Source: Pseudocalidococcus azoricus BACA0444 (GTDB lineage Bacteria; Cyanobacteriota; Cyanobacteriia; Thermosynechococcales; Thermosynechococcaceae). Taken from it: a stretch of 64,000 nt of DNA. The notes beneath the pieces are model-generated. The model was not told the DNA's origin. It did not search any database and saw nothing but the letters and a program-made list of their open reading frames with translations. The stretch is from positions 149,980-213,979 of the forward strand of contig NZ_JAVMIP010000004.1 of assembly GCF_031729055.1 (NCBI RefSeq). The letters run 5' to 3'. Shown here piece by piece: positions 27,414 through 35,667 of this stretch (position 1 is its first letter; every line of letters starts with the position of its first letter). The position numbers and the translations under genes were made by a program.

Positions 27414-27964
27414 GGAATACCTCGCTCTCGTACATCATAGTCAGGTAGGCCATCTTCTACGCAAACGCGATATTTAAGAAGAAGCAGTTCGCAAATTGAT
27501 TCTTGCTCTAAGGCATATCTTAGCTCTTCTCCACTCCAAAGTAGAATCGTCTGAGGCAATGAAAAATAGGAGAGATGGCGGGCTGGATCAGTAAATCCTG
27601 TCCGGCTGAAGACTAAACCAAGCGTACTTGCAGGACGACGCAAAAGTTGATTGCGAAGTTTAGCGATTGGCGTAATGTCAACATTGACCTTATCGGCAAA
27701 GTCTTTGCTCTCGACTAAGCAGGATAAGCCTGAACAGTAAATTACACCATCAATTTGTTCAACCTCTTCGCCAAATAATCTGACGCTGAACGGATACTTG
27801 ACATCTGCTCCATCAAGCTGAAAGGCTCGCAGAACCAAGTATTCAAAAGCTTTTCCTGAGTCCCATTCTGGGGTGCAGCGATTTTCAATGCTCTCCCAAA
27901 GCGATCGCAAACCTTGCCATTGCAGAGATTGAATTATTGCTTTATATTTTGCTGCTACAGTCAA
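27410..27964 (-). CDS. Mrr-like PD-(D/E)XK restriction endonuclease-type protein
   Basis: About 184 residues. The nuclease core is seen as SGKAFEYLVLRAF (E41), EEVEQIDGVIY (D72) and SCLVESKDF (E85, K87), the E...D...ExK order of Mrr/type IV restriction folds, followed by ITPIAKLRNQLLRRP and GLVFSRTGFTDPA. The TTG at 27964 has GGAGG seven bases upstream; a GTG at 27982 is open but has no clear ribosome site. With the overlapping TOPRIM gene it forms a two-gene module in the accessory island. DNA cleavage is likely from the motif; the target and the role in defence are inferred. Confidence 0.72.
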   Translation of the reverse strand: MTVAAKYKAIIQSLQWQGLRSLWESIENRCTPEWDSGKAFEYLVLRAFQLDGADVKYPFSVRLFGEEVEQIDGVIYCSGLSCLVESKDFADKVNVDITPIAKLRNQLLRRPASTLGLVFSRTGFTDPARHLSYFSLPQTILLWSGEELRYALEQESICELLLLKYRVCVEDGLPDYDVRERGIP

Positions 27965-28110
27965 TTCCAATCCTCCAAGCACTGGCTTGCGAGTTTCCTG
28001 ACCTAGTTTGCAACGTTATCCCATATGTCAAGTTTTTGTCTAGGTTCCTTGTAGAGATTAAAGGCAGGAAATTTCCGCCTCACCCAGGCCAATGTATTCT
28101 ACCGACTGAT

Positions 28111-28260
28111 CTAATTCAGCCAGGCCCCGGAACCAAAAACCTGAGACATCAACGCCGGAACTGCTAAATCCGCATCCAAGGATTCCCAATGTAAGCCATA
28201 ACCAGAGGGAGAAACTTCAACTTCAGCTAATTGTGTGGGTATAGCGTCATGTAGGCCCTA
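28111..28260 (-). pseudogene. DUF2442 fragment, copy 3
   Basis: The minus strand carries QLAEVEVSPSGYGLHWESLD, then AVPALMSQVFGSGAW and a stop, nearly identical to the C-terminal half of the DUF2442 genes at 26376 and 29627. The N-terminal half is missing: the frame begins after a TAG at about 28260. It lies directly after vapC, so it is a leftover of a duplication or recombination within the island. Confidence 0.75.
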
Positions 28261-28267
28261 TAAATCC

Positions 28268-28672
28268 TTAAAGCAACCAATTATCCAAACTTAAACTGGG
28301 TACACGTTCAAATTCACGAGTGTTTGCTGTGACAAGGGTTAAGTCAAGGGCTAGGGCATGAGCAGCAATTAGTAAATCATTCGGCCCGATGGGAGTTCCT
28401 GCTTGTTCTAAATAAGTACGAATTGCAGCATAGTGCTCATCTACAGGTAGTTCTAAGGACAGCACTGGCAAGACTTCAAGAATGTATTCGAGTTGCTGGT
28501 CTAGACGAGATGAACCACTCTTAACCACTCCAAAACGAAGTTCACAGGCCACAATGATGCTCGTACAAACGCTGTCTTCTCCAACTGCTGCAATATGCTG
28601 GAAAACCTGACCTTGAGGATGCCTGAGCAAATCTGACAGGATGTTCGTATCCAGGAGGTACTGATAGCTCAT
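28268..28672 (-). CDS. vapC: PIN-domain ribonuclease toxin (VapC)
   Basis: 134 residues, a full PIN domain with acidic residues D8 (LLDTNI), E44 (ACELRFG) and D99 (GPNDLLIAAHA), plus the N116 position in VTANTREF. VapC toxins cut specific tRNA or rRNA sites and are held inactive by VapB. The ATG at 28672 lies ten bases after the antitoxin stop, so the pair is an operon with the antitoxin first. All catalytic residues are present, so it appears functional. Confidence 0.9.
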   Translation of the reverse strand: MSYQYLLDTNILSDLLRHPQGQVFQHIAAVGEDSVCTSIIVACELRFGVVKSGSSRLDQQLEYILEVLPVLSLELPVDEHYAAIRTYLEQAGTPIGPNDLLIAAHALALDLTLVTANTREFERVPSLSLDNWLL

Positions 28673-28681
28673 TTGGGCTTA

Positions 28682-28921
28682 CTAAAGTGTGATGTCATCC
28701 AGAGGGAGTAGGGCCTCATCTATGTCAGGAAAATGATCTGTAATGTCTGGCAACGAAGTTAGTAAGGAAAGTAGGGAGCTAGAAGGAATGGGTTCAATGA
28801 TTAAGCGATGACCTTCTTTCCGCAACAAAACCTCTGTACCTGATAGGGCAAGTTCCTGGGGAATGGTGAGGACTTGATCTTGTCCACTTGTTAGTAGGGA
28901 AGCATGACGTGAGTTTTGCAT
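28682..28921 (-). CDS. vapB: VapB-type antitoxin (AbrB/SpoVT-like)
   Basis: 79 residues from ATG 28921 (AAGGAG and GCCTCC sequences lie just upstream). The start MQNSRHASLLTSGQDQVLTIP resembles a swapped-hairpin DNA-binding domain, followed by EVLLRKEGHRLIIEPIP and an acidic C-terminal tail ITDHFPDIDEALLPLDD that would wrap the toxin. The frame is open for 24 more codons upstream, but that part is the back-frame of a DUF2442 scrap, so it is not used. It is probably autoregulatory, as is usual for VapB. Confidence 0.82.
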   Translation of the reverse strand: MQNSRHASLLTSGQDQVLTIPQELALSGTEVLLRKEGHRLIIEPIPSSSLLSLLTSLPDITDHFPDIDEALLPLDDITL

Positions 28922-28952
28922 GAGGAGGCTCCTTGTTCTTAGAATCATCAGA

Positions 28953-29012
28953 TCAGTTCTCTCTAATTCTGCCAGGCCAGGCCCTAGAACCAAAAATTTG
29001 AAACATCAACCC
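28953..29012 (-). pseudogene. DUF2442 scrap, copy 4
   Basis: About 60 bases on the minus strand encode GLMFQIFGSRAWPGRIREN, matching the end of copy 1 (LMSQIFGSRAWPG). It lies in the leader of vapB, so the present vapB promoter region is built partly on this fragment. Only the short match supports the call. Confidence 0.6.
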
Positions 29013-29042
29013 TGCATTACGAAATCAACAGCGACCTGCCAG

Positions 29043-29318
29043 TTATTGATGAGCCTCCATATACGCTCGGAGTAATTGATTAATCTGGGTTTGATAGCCC
29101 CGGCCTTGTGACTTAAACCACTCCAGAACATCATGATCAATGCGGAGTGTCACTTGAGCCTTGGCTTTTGTAGCAGGTAAACCCCGCCGCACAATCGCTT
29201 TAGCAAACATTTCGGGTGTAATCTCTGGACAATCAGATAAATCAATTTCTTCATCGTTCATTGCATCCAGTCGTTGCCAATCAGTTTGAGAGTTGCTCGA
29301 AGTAGGTTTGTTGTTCAT
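29043..29318 (-). CDS. brnA: BrnA-type antitoxin
   Basis: 91 residues from the ATG at 29318. The pattern WQRLDAMNDEEIDLSDCPEI, then EMFAKAIVRRG, and the ribbon-helix-helix-like end QVTLRIDHDVLEWFKSQGRG with YQTQINQLLRAYM is the BrnA signature. BrnA binds DNA and neutralises BrnT. It overlaps the end of the toxin gene by 38 bases, as is common in this family. The upstream codons to 29384 belong to the toxin frame and lack a good start. Both partners look intact. Confidence 0.88.
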   Translation of the reverse strand: MNNKPTSSNSQTDWQRLDAMNDEEIDLSDCPEITPEMFAKAIVRRGLPATKAKAQVTLRIDHDVLEWFKSQGRGYQTQINQLLRAYMEAHQ

Positions 29319-29556
29319 ATTTGGTTGCCTTTCTTGCGGAAATAATACGGATGCAATCTTCACTTTCGGTGTGGACAACAGCAATAACTCGCCCTAGCAA
29401 CAAGCCGAATGTAACAAAACGCTGCTCTCCATAGCTGTAACGATCATCCTCAACTGTGAGAATATCGCCATCAAACACGACTGGAACATCAATAAAATCT
29501 ATTCCATGCTTACGAAGATTAGTAAGGCGTTTTGCTTCATCCCATTGATAGTCCAT
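29281..29556 (-). CDS. brnT: BrnT ribonuclease toxin
   Basis: 91 residues with the BrnT features YQWDEAKRLTNLRKHGIDF, VFDGDILTVEDDRYSYGEQR, and RIISARKATKYEQQTY. The R-IISAR-KAT motif contributes to the RelE-like active site that cuts mRNA. The ATG at 29556 begins MDYQWDE, the usual start. It is the first gene of the brnTA pair; toxin first is the rule for this family. Regulation is by the BrnT-BrnA complex at the promoter between 29557 and 29626. Confidence 0.9.
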   Translation of the reverse strand: MDYQWDEAKRLTNLRKHGIDFIDVPVVFDGDILTVEDDRYSYGEQRFVTFGLLLGRVIAVVHTESEDCIRIISARKATKYEQQTYFEQLSN

Positions 29557-29626
29557 AACCGAACGACTGCTATATTGGTCAATTGTAGTTACAAATTGTC
29601 GTTACGGCATTGAATTTAAGCAATTT

Positions 29627-30058
29627 CTATTGTGAATTTATAGACTTCCTGCCTGAGTGGGCGTTTAGAGGCTGAAATAATTTTCCCGTTCTCTCTAATT
29701 CCACCATCCAGGCCCCGGAACCAAAAATCTGAGACATCAACGCCGGAACCGCCAAATCTGCATCCAAGGATTCCCAATGTAAGCCATAGCCAGAGGGAGA
29801 GATTTCAACCTCAGCTAACTGTTCGGAAGTCGCACCTTGTAAACCTTGGAGCAAATGAACCGGAAAAGAAGCCCTCACCCCCGTCTTGAGTTCAATTTTA
29901 ATCGTGTTATCAACCGGATTAAACCAGGCCCGCTTTGCCCGTGGCTCACTTTTTTCCAGAACTTCATCCACTTTTCGAGCATGATCAATTTGCTGTTGGA
30001 TATCTGAGGCAACTGGGATAGGCTCACAGGTGAAAAAGTCGGAGTAATTACTACTCAT
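29627..30058 (-). CDS. DUF2442 protein, copy 2
   Basis: 143 residues. The DUF2442 unit (KRAWFNPVDNTIKIELKTGV, VHLLQGLQGAT, AEVEISPSGYGLHWESLDAD, LMSQIFGSGAW) is preceded by a 20-residue lead unlike copy 1 and followed by a short VELERTGKLFQ tail. It shares at least 110 near-identical residues with the gene at 26376, and fragments of it occur at 28111 and 28953. DUF2442 proteins are often antitoxin-like, with a small toxin gene as neighbour, but no DUF4160 gene is seen. ATG at 30058. Confidence 0.78.
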   Translation of the reverse strand: MSSNYSDFFTCEPIPVASDIQQQIDHARKVDEVLEKSEPRAKRAWFNPVDNTIKIELKTGVRASFPVHLLQGLQGATSEQLAEVEISPSGYGLHWESLDADLAVPALMSQIFGSGAWMVELERTGKLFQPLNAHSGRKSINSQ

Positions 30059-30142
30059 AACTTAGTCTCCAATTCTTCTATGAGTAGCAATATTTTAAAC
30101 TCTGGGAATTATGTTTTTATACAACTGATAGTAATTGTATTT

Positions 30143-31150
30143 TCAGCTTTTTTGTCGAATAAGTTGAGAAATTATATTTCCTCTTAGAATTCTGCTGCTC
30201 CTATCATTACTAGCTTGTAAAGCAGACTTGTAATATCTTACAGCATCCCCATAATCACTAGTTTGCCCAGAAGCAACTAGCTCCACAGAAGCATAAAACC
30301 TATCAAGGTTCGCACGCAGAATTGTCACATCTAAATTTAGTAAATCTTTAAAGATAGCTCTATGTATTTCAACAAATAAGGTGTAAAAATCTGCTTTTTT
30401 ATATATCCTTGAAGAGTTGTCAAAATTCAATCTGTCAATAAATGATAAAACCGTATTAAATTCATCTAATAAGTGTTCACTATCAGGAAACTCTTCATTG
30501 TATTTGTCTAAATAAAATTCAAGTTCATTGTCACGATTAAAATATGTACTTATAACCGTAATGATCAAGCCCAGGCAATACTTGACATCATTCATTCTCT
30601 TAATATCACCGGCAGTAAATATTCTATGTTCATCAAAAAAATCCAACATTGAGACCTTCTCTGCAAAAGCCTTTAGCTCTCCACCAAAGCGAGCATTGTG
30701 AAGCTCCATGGCATTCAACCCGTAACTAGCAGAGTTAATGCGCTTAAAGACCTCTTTGATGTCGTCTAGTGGCATATTGCCCATATCTCGAACGACTACT
30801 TTGTATTCTAAGAACTCAATTTGCCGATCTTCTTCCAAGTCTGAATATGACGGAATGCTATTTCCAAGTTTGATATCAGGAGATCCTTTGAAGTATTGGT
30901 ATAGAGTCGTAATTCTCTGTTGCCCATCAACCAAAACTTCCGCACCTTCACCAGTTTTAGGATCTACCTTGCCAGCAGCTATATATATTTCTGGGAAAGG
31001 GTATCCTTCAAGTACAGTTCTGATAAATTCAACTTTATCTTTATTTGTCCAGACTAATCTACGCTGAAAGTCAGGTTGAGGAATAAGAGTCGAGTTTCCG
31101 ATTGCAGTTAGTAAAACTCTAAGTCGTCTATTTGAAGCTGATGTATCCAT
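30143..31150 (-). CDS. DUF262 (ParB/GmrS-like) protein, second gene of an NTase-DUF262 operon
   Basis: 335 residues with the DUF262 marks PDFQRRLVWTNKDKVEFI, then GYPFPEIY, and VLVDGQQRITTLYQY, the nucleotide-binding DGQQR loop seen in GmrSD, BrxU and related enzymes. VFKRINSASYGLNAMELHNA continues the family, and the rest is helical. There is no HNH (DUF1524) domain, so this is a stand-alone DUF262. The ATG shares one base with the stop of the upstream nucleotidyltransferase gene (TAATG), so translation is coupled. Known DUF262 proteins restrict modified or phage DNA; here a defence role is inferred from family and location. Confidence 0.82.
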   Translation of the reverse strand: MDTSASNRRLRVLLTAIGNSTLIPQPDFQRRLVWTNKDKVEFIRTVLEGYPFPEIYIAAGKVDPKTGEGAEVLVDGQQRITTLYQYFKGSPDIKLGNSIPSYSDLEEDRQIEFLEYKVVVRDMGNMPLDDIKEVFKRINSASYGLNAMELHNARFGGELKAFAEKVSMLDFFDEHRIFTAGDIKRMNDVKYCLGLIITVISTYFNRDNELEFYLDKYNEEFPDSEHLLDEFNTVLSFIDRLNFDNSSRIYKKADFYTLFVEIHRAIFKDLLNLDVTILRANLDRFYASVELVASGQTSDYGDAVRYYKSALQASNDRSSRILRGNIISQLIRQKS

Positions 31151-31703
31151 TAGCTAACCTCTTGAATACACTGGTCTATACATATCATTTGATATTGCTG
31201 AAGAAAGAAGTGTGAATAATATAATCCTGCCCTAATCTTATACGGGCCATACTTATTGCTGCTTGTTAGGTCATTAAAAAATTCCACCATTCCTTTGAAA
31301 ATTTAAAGTATTCACTGGAAGGTAGTTTATCTGGACGAATCCAACCTTCCGAAAGGTACTGAAAAAAGTGCCTGGATTTTGGCCAATCTGCCTTACTTTT
31401 CTTGAATAGAAAAACATCTTCCCAAACTTTTTCAAATAAAGTCCTAGAGACAACTGCTAGATCAATATCTGAGTCATCATTGAATAAACCAAATCTTCGA
31501 TCTCGCTTGAGGCTGAACCCTAACTTTCCTGAGCCAACTAAAATTACATCACTAAAGTCTACAGAGAATTTTTCGCAAACCTCTTCACGAAGTTTGTAAT
31601 GTTGATCATGGTTGAGAGCGTAACTCGTACCACCAAGTACATACTTTCGGTACACTTGGAGACTATTCAGAATATGAAGGTCTTGCTGAAACTCTTCTAT
31701 CAT
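31150..31703 (-). CDS. Nucleotidyltransferase-fold protein with a one-base frameshift
   Basis: The first frame (31266-31703, 145 residues) has the nucleotidyltransferase signature GSGKLGFSLK with DDSDIDLAVVS, giving G57-S58 and D79-x-D81, and ends WWNFLMT. After a run of six T the next frame continues LTSSNKYGPYKIRAGLYYSH and LQQYQMICIDQC and stops at the TAA that overlaps the DUF262 start. Adding one T restores WWNFFNDLTSSNKY, which reads as one protein of about 184 residues. The lesion near 31271 may be a mutation, a phase-variable tract or a sequence error. An AMP/CMP-transferring toxin or defence enzyme is plausible by fold; the substrate is unknown. Confidence 0.65.
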
Positions 31704-31718
31704 CTCTAAACATTTTCA

Positions 31719-31735
31719 AATATTTACGAAATATT
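31719..31735. promoter_or_regulatory. Inverted repeat before the NTase-DUF262 operon
   Basis: AATATTT-ACG-AAATATT, seven-base arms around three bases, lies 16 bases before the nucleotidyltransferase start codon, near where RNA polymerase or the ribosome would bind. Toxin and defence operons often have such sites for self-repression. The symmetry is seen; the regulator is unknown. Confidence 0.4.
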
Positions 31736-31908
31736 GTATGACTACCTATTTGTTGCGCTAGATATTTTACCCAAAAGGGGTGTTAAGACATTCAAGCTAA
31801 AAATCAAGTTTCTATCCGAACTTATTATAAGGACTGAAAAAATTTCCACCTAATACCCTGTATATGGAAATCAGCTGGAAACTTCACCTTCATAAGTGCG
31901 AGATGAGA

Positions 31909-33699
31909 CTAGCGTCTGGCCAGTTTTTTACTCACCTTCCGCAGACGAATTGATTGGGGTGTAATTTCCACTAACTCATCCGGGCCAATGTATTCCAACG
32001 CCCGCTCTAAGCTCATGTCAATCGGGGCCTGCAACTGCACCAATTCATCCCCTGTCGAAGAACGGAAGTTAGTCAACTGTTTGGCTTTGCAGACATTCAA
32101 TTCCAAATCTTGGGGCCGGTTGTGTTCCCCGACAATCATGCCTTTATAAACTTTGGTTCCGGGAACAATAAAAAATACGCCCCGATCTTCGGCATTTTTC
32201 ATCGCATAAAAGGTGCTGACTCCCTCTTCAAAGGCAATCAACACCCCATTGCGTCGCGCCGAAATGTCTCCAGCCAAGGGCCGATAGTCCAAGAAGCTGT
32301 GGTTCATGATTCCGTCACCCCGAGTTTGGCGCATAAATTCCCCCCGAAACCCGACCAGGCCCCGCGCTGGAATCACAAACTCTAATTGGGTGCGACCATT
32401 TCCGCCCACCTGCATATCCTGCATTTCCCCCCGGCGTTGGCCCAAGCGTTCAATACAACCCCCCACCGCTTCTTCCGGCACATCTAAAACTAGGCACTCA
32501 AACGGTTCACAGGGTTGGCCACTCACTTCCCGATAAATCACCTGAGGCTGAGACACTTGGAATTCATAGCCTTCCCGCCGCATCGTTTCAATCAAAATTC
32601 CCAGGTGCAATTCACCCCGGCCTGAGACCGCAAACCGATCCGGAGAGTCGGTTTCTTCAATCCGCAACGCCACGTTGGTTTCCAATTCCCGATAGAGCCG
32701 ATCCCGCAACTGCCGCGAGGTAACAAATTGCCCTTCTTGGCCGGCAAAGGGGGAATCATTGACCGCAAACGTCATTTGTAAGGTCGGTTCATCCACTTTG
32801 ATCAGGGGCAGGGCCTGGGGTTCGTTGGGACAGGTGATGGTTTCGCCAATGTTGGCATCTGCAAATCCGGCCACGGCCACAATGTGCCCCGCTGAGGCGG
32901 TTTGCAATTCGACCCGTTTTAAGCCGTCAAAGCCCAAGAGTTTGGAAATTTTGCTTTTGACAATTTTGCCGCCATCCTGCACCAGCGCGGCCTGTTGTCC
33001 CATGGTGATCGTGCCGTTGTGGATTTTGCCAATCACGATCCGACCCAAATATTCGGAGTAATCCAAAGTGGTGACTTGCAACTGGAGCGGTTTATTGGGA
33101 TCGCCCACGGGCGGGGACACATGGTGCAAAATTGCATTGAACAGGGGCTGCATATTATCGCTGTCGTCTTCCAGCTTGTCCTTGGCAAACCCGGCTAACC
33201 CCGAAGCAAACAAATAGGGAAATTCACACTGGTCATCATCAGCCCCCAGTTCTAAAAACAAATCCAAGACCTTATCAATCGCTTTGTACGGCTCGGCCTG
33301 GGGACGATCAATTTTGTTGACGACGACAATCGGGCGCAACCCTTTTTCTAAGGCTTTTTTCAAGACAAATCGAGTTTGGGGCATTGGCCCTTCGTTGGCA
33401 TCGACAATCAGGAGACAGCCTTCGACCATCCCTAAAACTCGCTCCACTTCACCGCCAAAATCCGCGTGGCCGGGGGTATCGACAATATTGATCAGGGTGT
33501 CTTTGTAGCGCACCGCCGTGTTTTTGGCCAGAATCGTAATCCCCCGTTCCCGCTCCAGGTCGTTGGAGTCCATCACACAATCGGGAATGTCTTCTCCCTC
33601 ACGAAATGTCCCGGACTGACGCAACAAGGCATCAACAAGTGTAGTTTTACCGTGATCAACGTGGGCAATGATCGCAACATTCCGAATGGGCAGACTCAT
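31909..33699 (-). CDS. typA: GTP-binding protein TypA/BipA
   Basis: A translational GTPase of 596 residues that binds the ribosome and is needed for stress growth. The G domain holds AHVDHGKTT (12-20), [14 protein letters not shown] and [10 protein letters not shown]; domains II, III and V follow, with the TypA-specific [20 protein letters not shown] and the C-terminal LTPQS-type [11 protein letters not shown]. The ATG at 33699 ([11 protein letters not shown]) is the usual start; the open frame upstream to 33777 is not. It lies alone, with gaps of 205 and 319 bases at either side. Confidence 0.95.
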   Translation of the reverse strand: MSLPIRNVAIIAHVDHGKTTLVDALLRQSGTFREGEDIPDCVMDSNDLERERGITILAKNTAVRYKDTLINIVDTPGHADFGGEVERVLGMVEGCLLIVDANEGPMPQTRFVLKKALEKGLRPIVVVNKIDRPQAEPYKAIDKVLDLFLELGADDDQCEFPYLFASGLAGFAKDKLEDDSDNMQPLFNAILHHVSPPVGDPNKPLQLQVTTLDYSEYLGRIVIGKIHNGTITMGQQAALVQDGGKIVKSKISKLLGFDGLKRVELQTASAGHIVAVAGFADANIGETITCPNEPQALPLIKVDEPTLQMTFAVNDSPFAGQEGQFVTSRQLRDRLYRELETNVALRIEETDSPDRFAVSGRGELHLGILIETMRREGYEFQVSQPQVIYREVSGQPCEPFECLVLDVPEEAVGGCIERLGQRRGEMQDMQVGGNGRTQLEFVIPARGLVGFRGEFMRQTRGDGIMNHSFLDYRPLAGDISARRNGVLIAFEEGVSTFYAMKNAEDRGVFFIVPGTKVYKGMIVGEHNRPQDLELNVCKAKQLTNFRSSTGDELVQLQAPIDMSLERALEYIGPDELVEITPQSIRLRKVSKKLARR

Positions 33700-34018
33700 A
33701 AAAGTATCAAAAACTGTGAGTAGGTGAGAGTGAGGGCCGGATAGCCAGAGATTGAGAAATCCGCAACGATTAGCCACAAACCTTTACAATCTTACACCAT
33801 AGCTTCTCCCTTCGCTGAACAATAACTTGGGACGGAGAAGTAGGCAGTAATAGCTTAGGCAAAAAGTCAAGACGCTGTGGCTATGCTCCTTGAAAGTTCT
33901 TGAGCCAGGCTTAAAATTCATTGAGATAGGGAAGGACTGACAGGAAAGCCAGCCAAATTTATCAAGTTATCTTTAACTGGTTGAATCTGAGAGATGAGAT
34001 TTCTGATTTTGGATACAA
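33700..34018. other. Intergenic region between typA and the DUF3368 remnant
   Basis: 319 bases without a supported gene or clear repeat. It contains the typA promoter, somewhere near 33720-33800, and an AT-rich stretch near 33950-34018 next to the DUF3368 scrap. I see no RNA structure of note. Confidence 0.4.
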
Positions 34019-34162
34019 CTAAATAATATCCAGAATACCGATGATTGAAAGTCCTAGATGGATGGCTTCTTGTCGGCCCAAACGTTTATCAACGAGCAGA
34101 TTATCTGCCGGTAACGCAAGGAATAAACTTATAAAGCTTGCTTCTTGGGTATCAAATTTTGA
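34019..34162 (-). pseudogene. DUF3368/PIN-like toxin C-terminal fragment
   Basis: The minus strand encodes FDTQEASFISLFLALPADNL, then LVDKRLGRQEAIHLGLSIIG and a stop. This matches the end of DUF3368 proteins, PIN-like toxins whose last block is LxID-x-R-x-GR-x-A-x-x-LGL-x-x-x-G. The frame runs on upstream into the 3' part of the DHH gene, where the sequence no longer fits the family. Only the C-terminal 45 or so residues are convincing, so this is a remnant. Confidence 0.6.
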
Positions 34163-34208
34163 TTTATTCTGAGGCGGTTTGGCAGCCCTTTTATCGAGGG
34201 AGTCAGGT

Positions 34209-35510
34209 CTATTCAGTCGTATGGAGAACGTTGTTTTTAGGATTGACGAGATGTAGAAGTTTTTGTTTGATTTGGGTGTCGTAAACATTCCACTTCAGCT
34301 TGGCATATTCGGGATTAGCATTGAGGCCCGCCAAAAAGCCCACCGGAATTTCAAACCCACCGGCCTGGGAACGTCCCCCGCCAAAGAAACGACCCTGACT
34401 ATCTTGGCCAAAGGCTTCTTTAATAAATTCATCGGGATCTAGGGTAATTTTAGTTGTCCGCAAGGAACCCACGATTAACTCCACTTCTTCATCTTCGTCA
34501 TGCACCAGGCCATAGACTACGGCGGTATGAACATTCTCCTCAGTCACGAGGAAGTCGGCAGCTTGGGGAATGGCATCCCGGTCTTCGTAGCGTAGATAGC
34601 CCACACCCGCAATCAGAAAGTTATTGTGAATCGAGCGATTTTTTAAGGATCGTTCAATCACATCCATGACCTGCTTGGAACGATGGGATAGTAATACCGT
34701 ATTTAGCAATTGGCAATCACAAAACTTGCTCAAATAGGCAGCGGCGAGAAAATCTTCTTCGCGGGCCTGTTTTAAACAATCGGTATCTGAGCGCAATCCA
34801 TGCATTAAAGCGGTGGCACATTTGACATGGTCGGTTTTACTACTATCCAGTTGCAGTAGCCCGGCCTGGAGGTATTGGGTCAGGATGGTGGCGGTGGCTC
34901 GAATATTGGGACGAATATCCGTAAATTCAGCCGTGAGGTTGTCCTGGAGGGCATGGTGATCAATGATGGCAATGGCGGGTAGGTTAGCTTGTTTGGCAAT
35001 GGCTAAAAGTTGACTGGTAGTGCCTTGGTTATCCACCAAAATGTAGCCTTGATAGATACTAATGTCCCGTTGATCCTTACCCTTGGCCTGGGGATTCCAG
35101 CGAATCAGAGGCAAGTTGGTTAAGCGAACTAGCGTGATATTTTCCTGATGGCTTAAGGCTCCGGCATAGGCAATGTCACATTGAATCTCATACTTTTCGG
35201 CAATCATCCGCAAGGCCCAGGCCGAGGAGAGGGCATCGGGGTCAGGAAAGTCTTGGAGAATGATCAGTAACCGTGACTGCCGATGATGCTCTAAAACTTG
35301 CTTTAAGGCTTCAATTCGCTGGTCTGTGGGGCGTTCAATGGGGCGAACTGGGGTCGGGGTGGGGGGAAGACCGTTACCATTAACCGTTATCGTCCCGTTG
35401 CCATGACCGTGGGTTAGGGTCGGTTGGTTAACGTCCGGTGGACTGACTGGAGTGGATAGGATTACATCTGATTCGATTAGGTCTGAGACATCCAAGGTGC
35501 TGCTTTGCAT
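34209..35510 (-). CDS. DHH-family phosphoesterase (NrnA-like)
   Basis: 433 residues. After a Thr/Pro/Asn-rich lead of about 60 residues come the DHH motifs: LQDFPDPDALSSAWAL near 85-100 (motif I), GYILVDNQ (motif II), IIDHHALQDN near 185 (motif III), and HGLRSDTDCLKQA (motif IV). A DHHA1 part with FGGGRSQAGGFEIPVG follows. Such proteins degrade nanoRNA or pAp; the exact substrate here is unknown. The long low-complexity lead is unusual for bacterial NrnA. ATG at 35510. A DUF3368 scrap overlaps its 3' side. Confidence 0.85.
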   Translation of the reverse strand: MQSSTLDVSDLIESDVILSTPVSPPDVNQPTLTHGHGNGTITVNGNGLPPTPTPVRPIERPTDQRIEALKQVLEHHRQSRLLIILQDFPDPDALSSAWALRMIAEKYEIQCDIAYAGALSHQENITLVRLTNLPLIRWNPQAKGKDQRDISIYQGYILVDNQGTTSQLLAIAKQANLPAIAIIDHHALQDNLTAEFTDIRPNIRATATILTQYLQAGLLQLDSSKTDHVKCATALMHGLRSDTDCLKQAREEDFLAAAYLSKFCDCQLLNTVLLSHRSKQVMDVIERSLKNRSIHNNFLIAGVGYLRYEDRDAIPQAADFLVTEENVHTAVVYGLVHDEDEEVELIVGSLRTTKITLDPDEFIKEAFGQDSQGRFFGGGRSQAGGFEIPVGFLAGLNANPEYAKLKWNVYDTQIKQKLLHLVNPKNNVLHTTE

Positions 35511-35667
35511 GGTTAATTATTGTAGGCAAAAAATAATGAAATAGCAATCATGCCCGAAAAATAGCCTAATTAAAGATGAGGTTATCATTGTCCCACTAAA
35601 TCTGAGCCGGGCCGACCCCCAATGCTGATCTTCGCAGATATTTTTTAATTTGACATCCTCTTTCCCC

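Noticed and set aside
27901..27909. HIP1 repeat (GCGATCGC) as the lineage's main iterated word
   Set aside because: I noticed only this one copy, far fewer than in most cyanobacteria; CCAGGCC/GGCCTGG is the frequent word here.
33700..33777. Upstream extension of typA
   Set aside because: The family starts at MSLPIRN (33699); the extra residues are not conserved.
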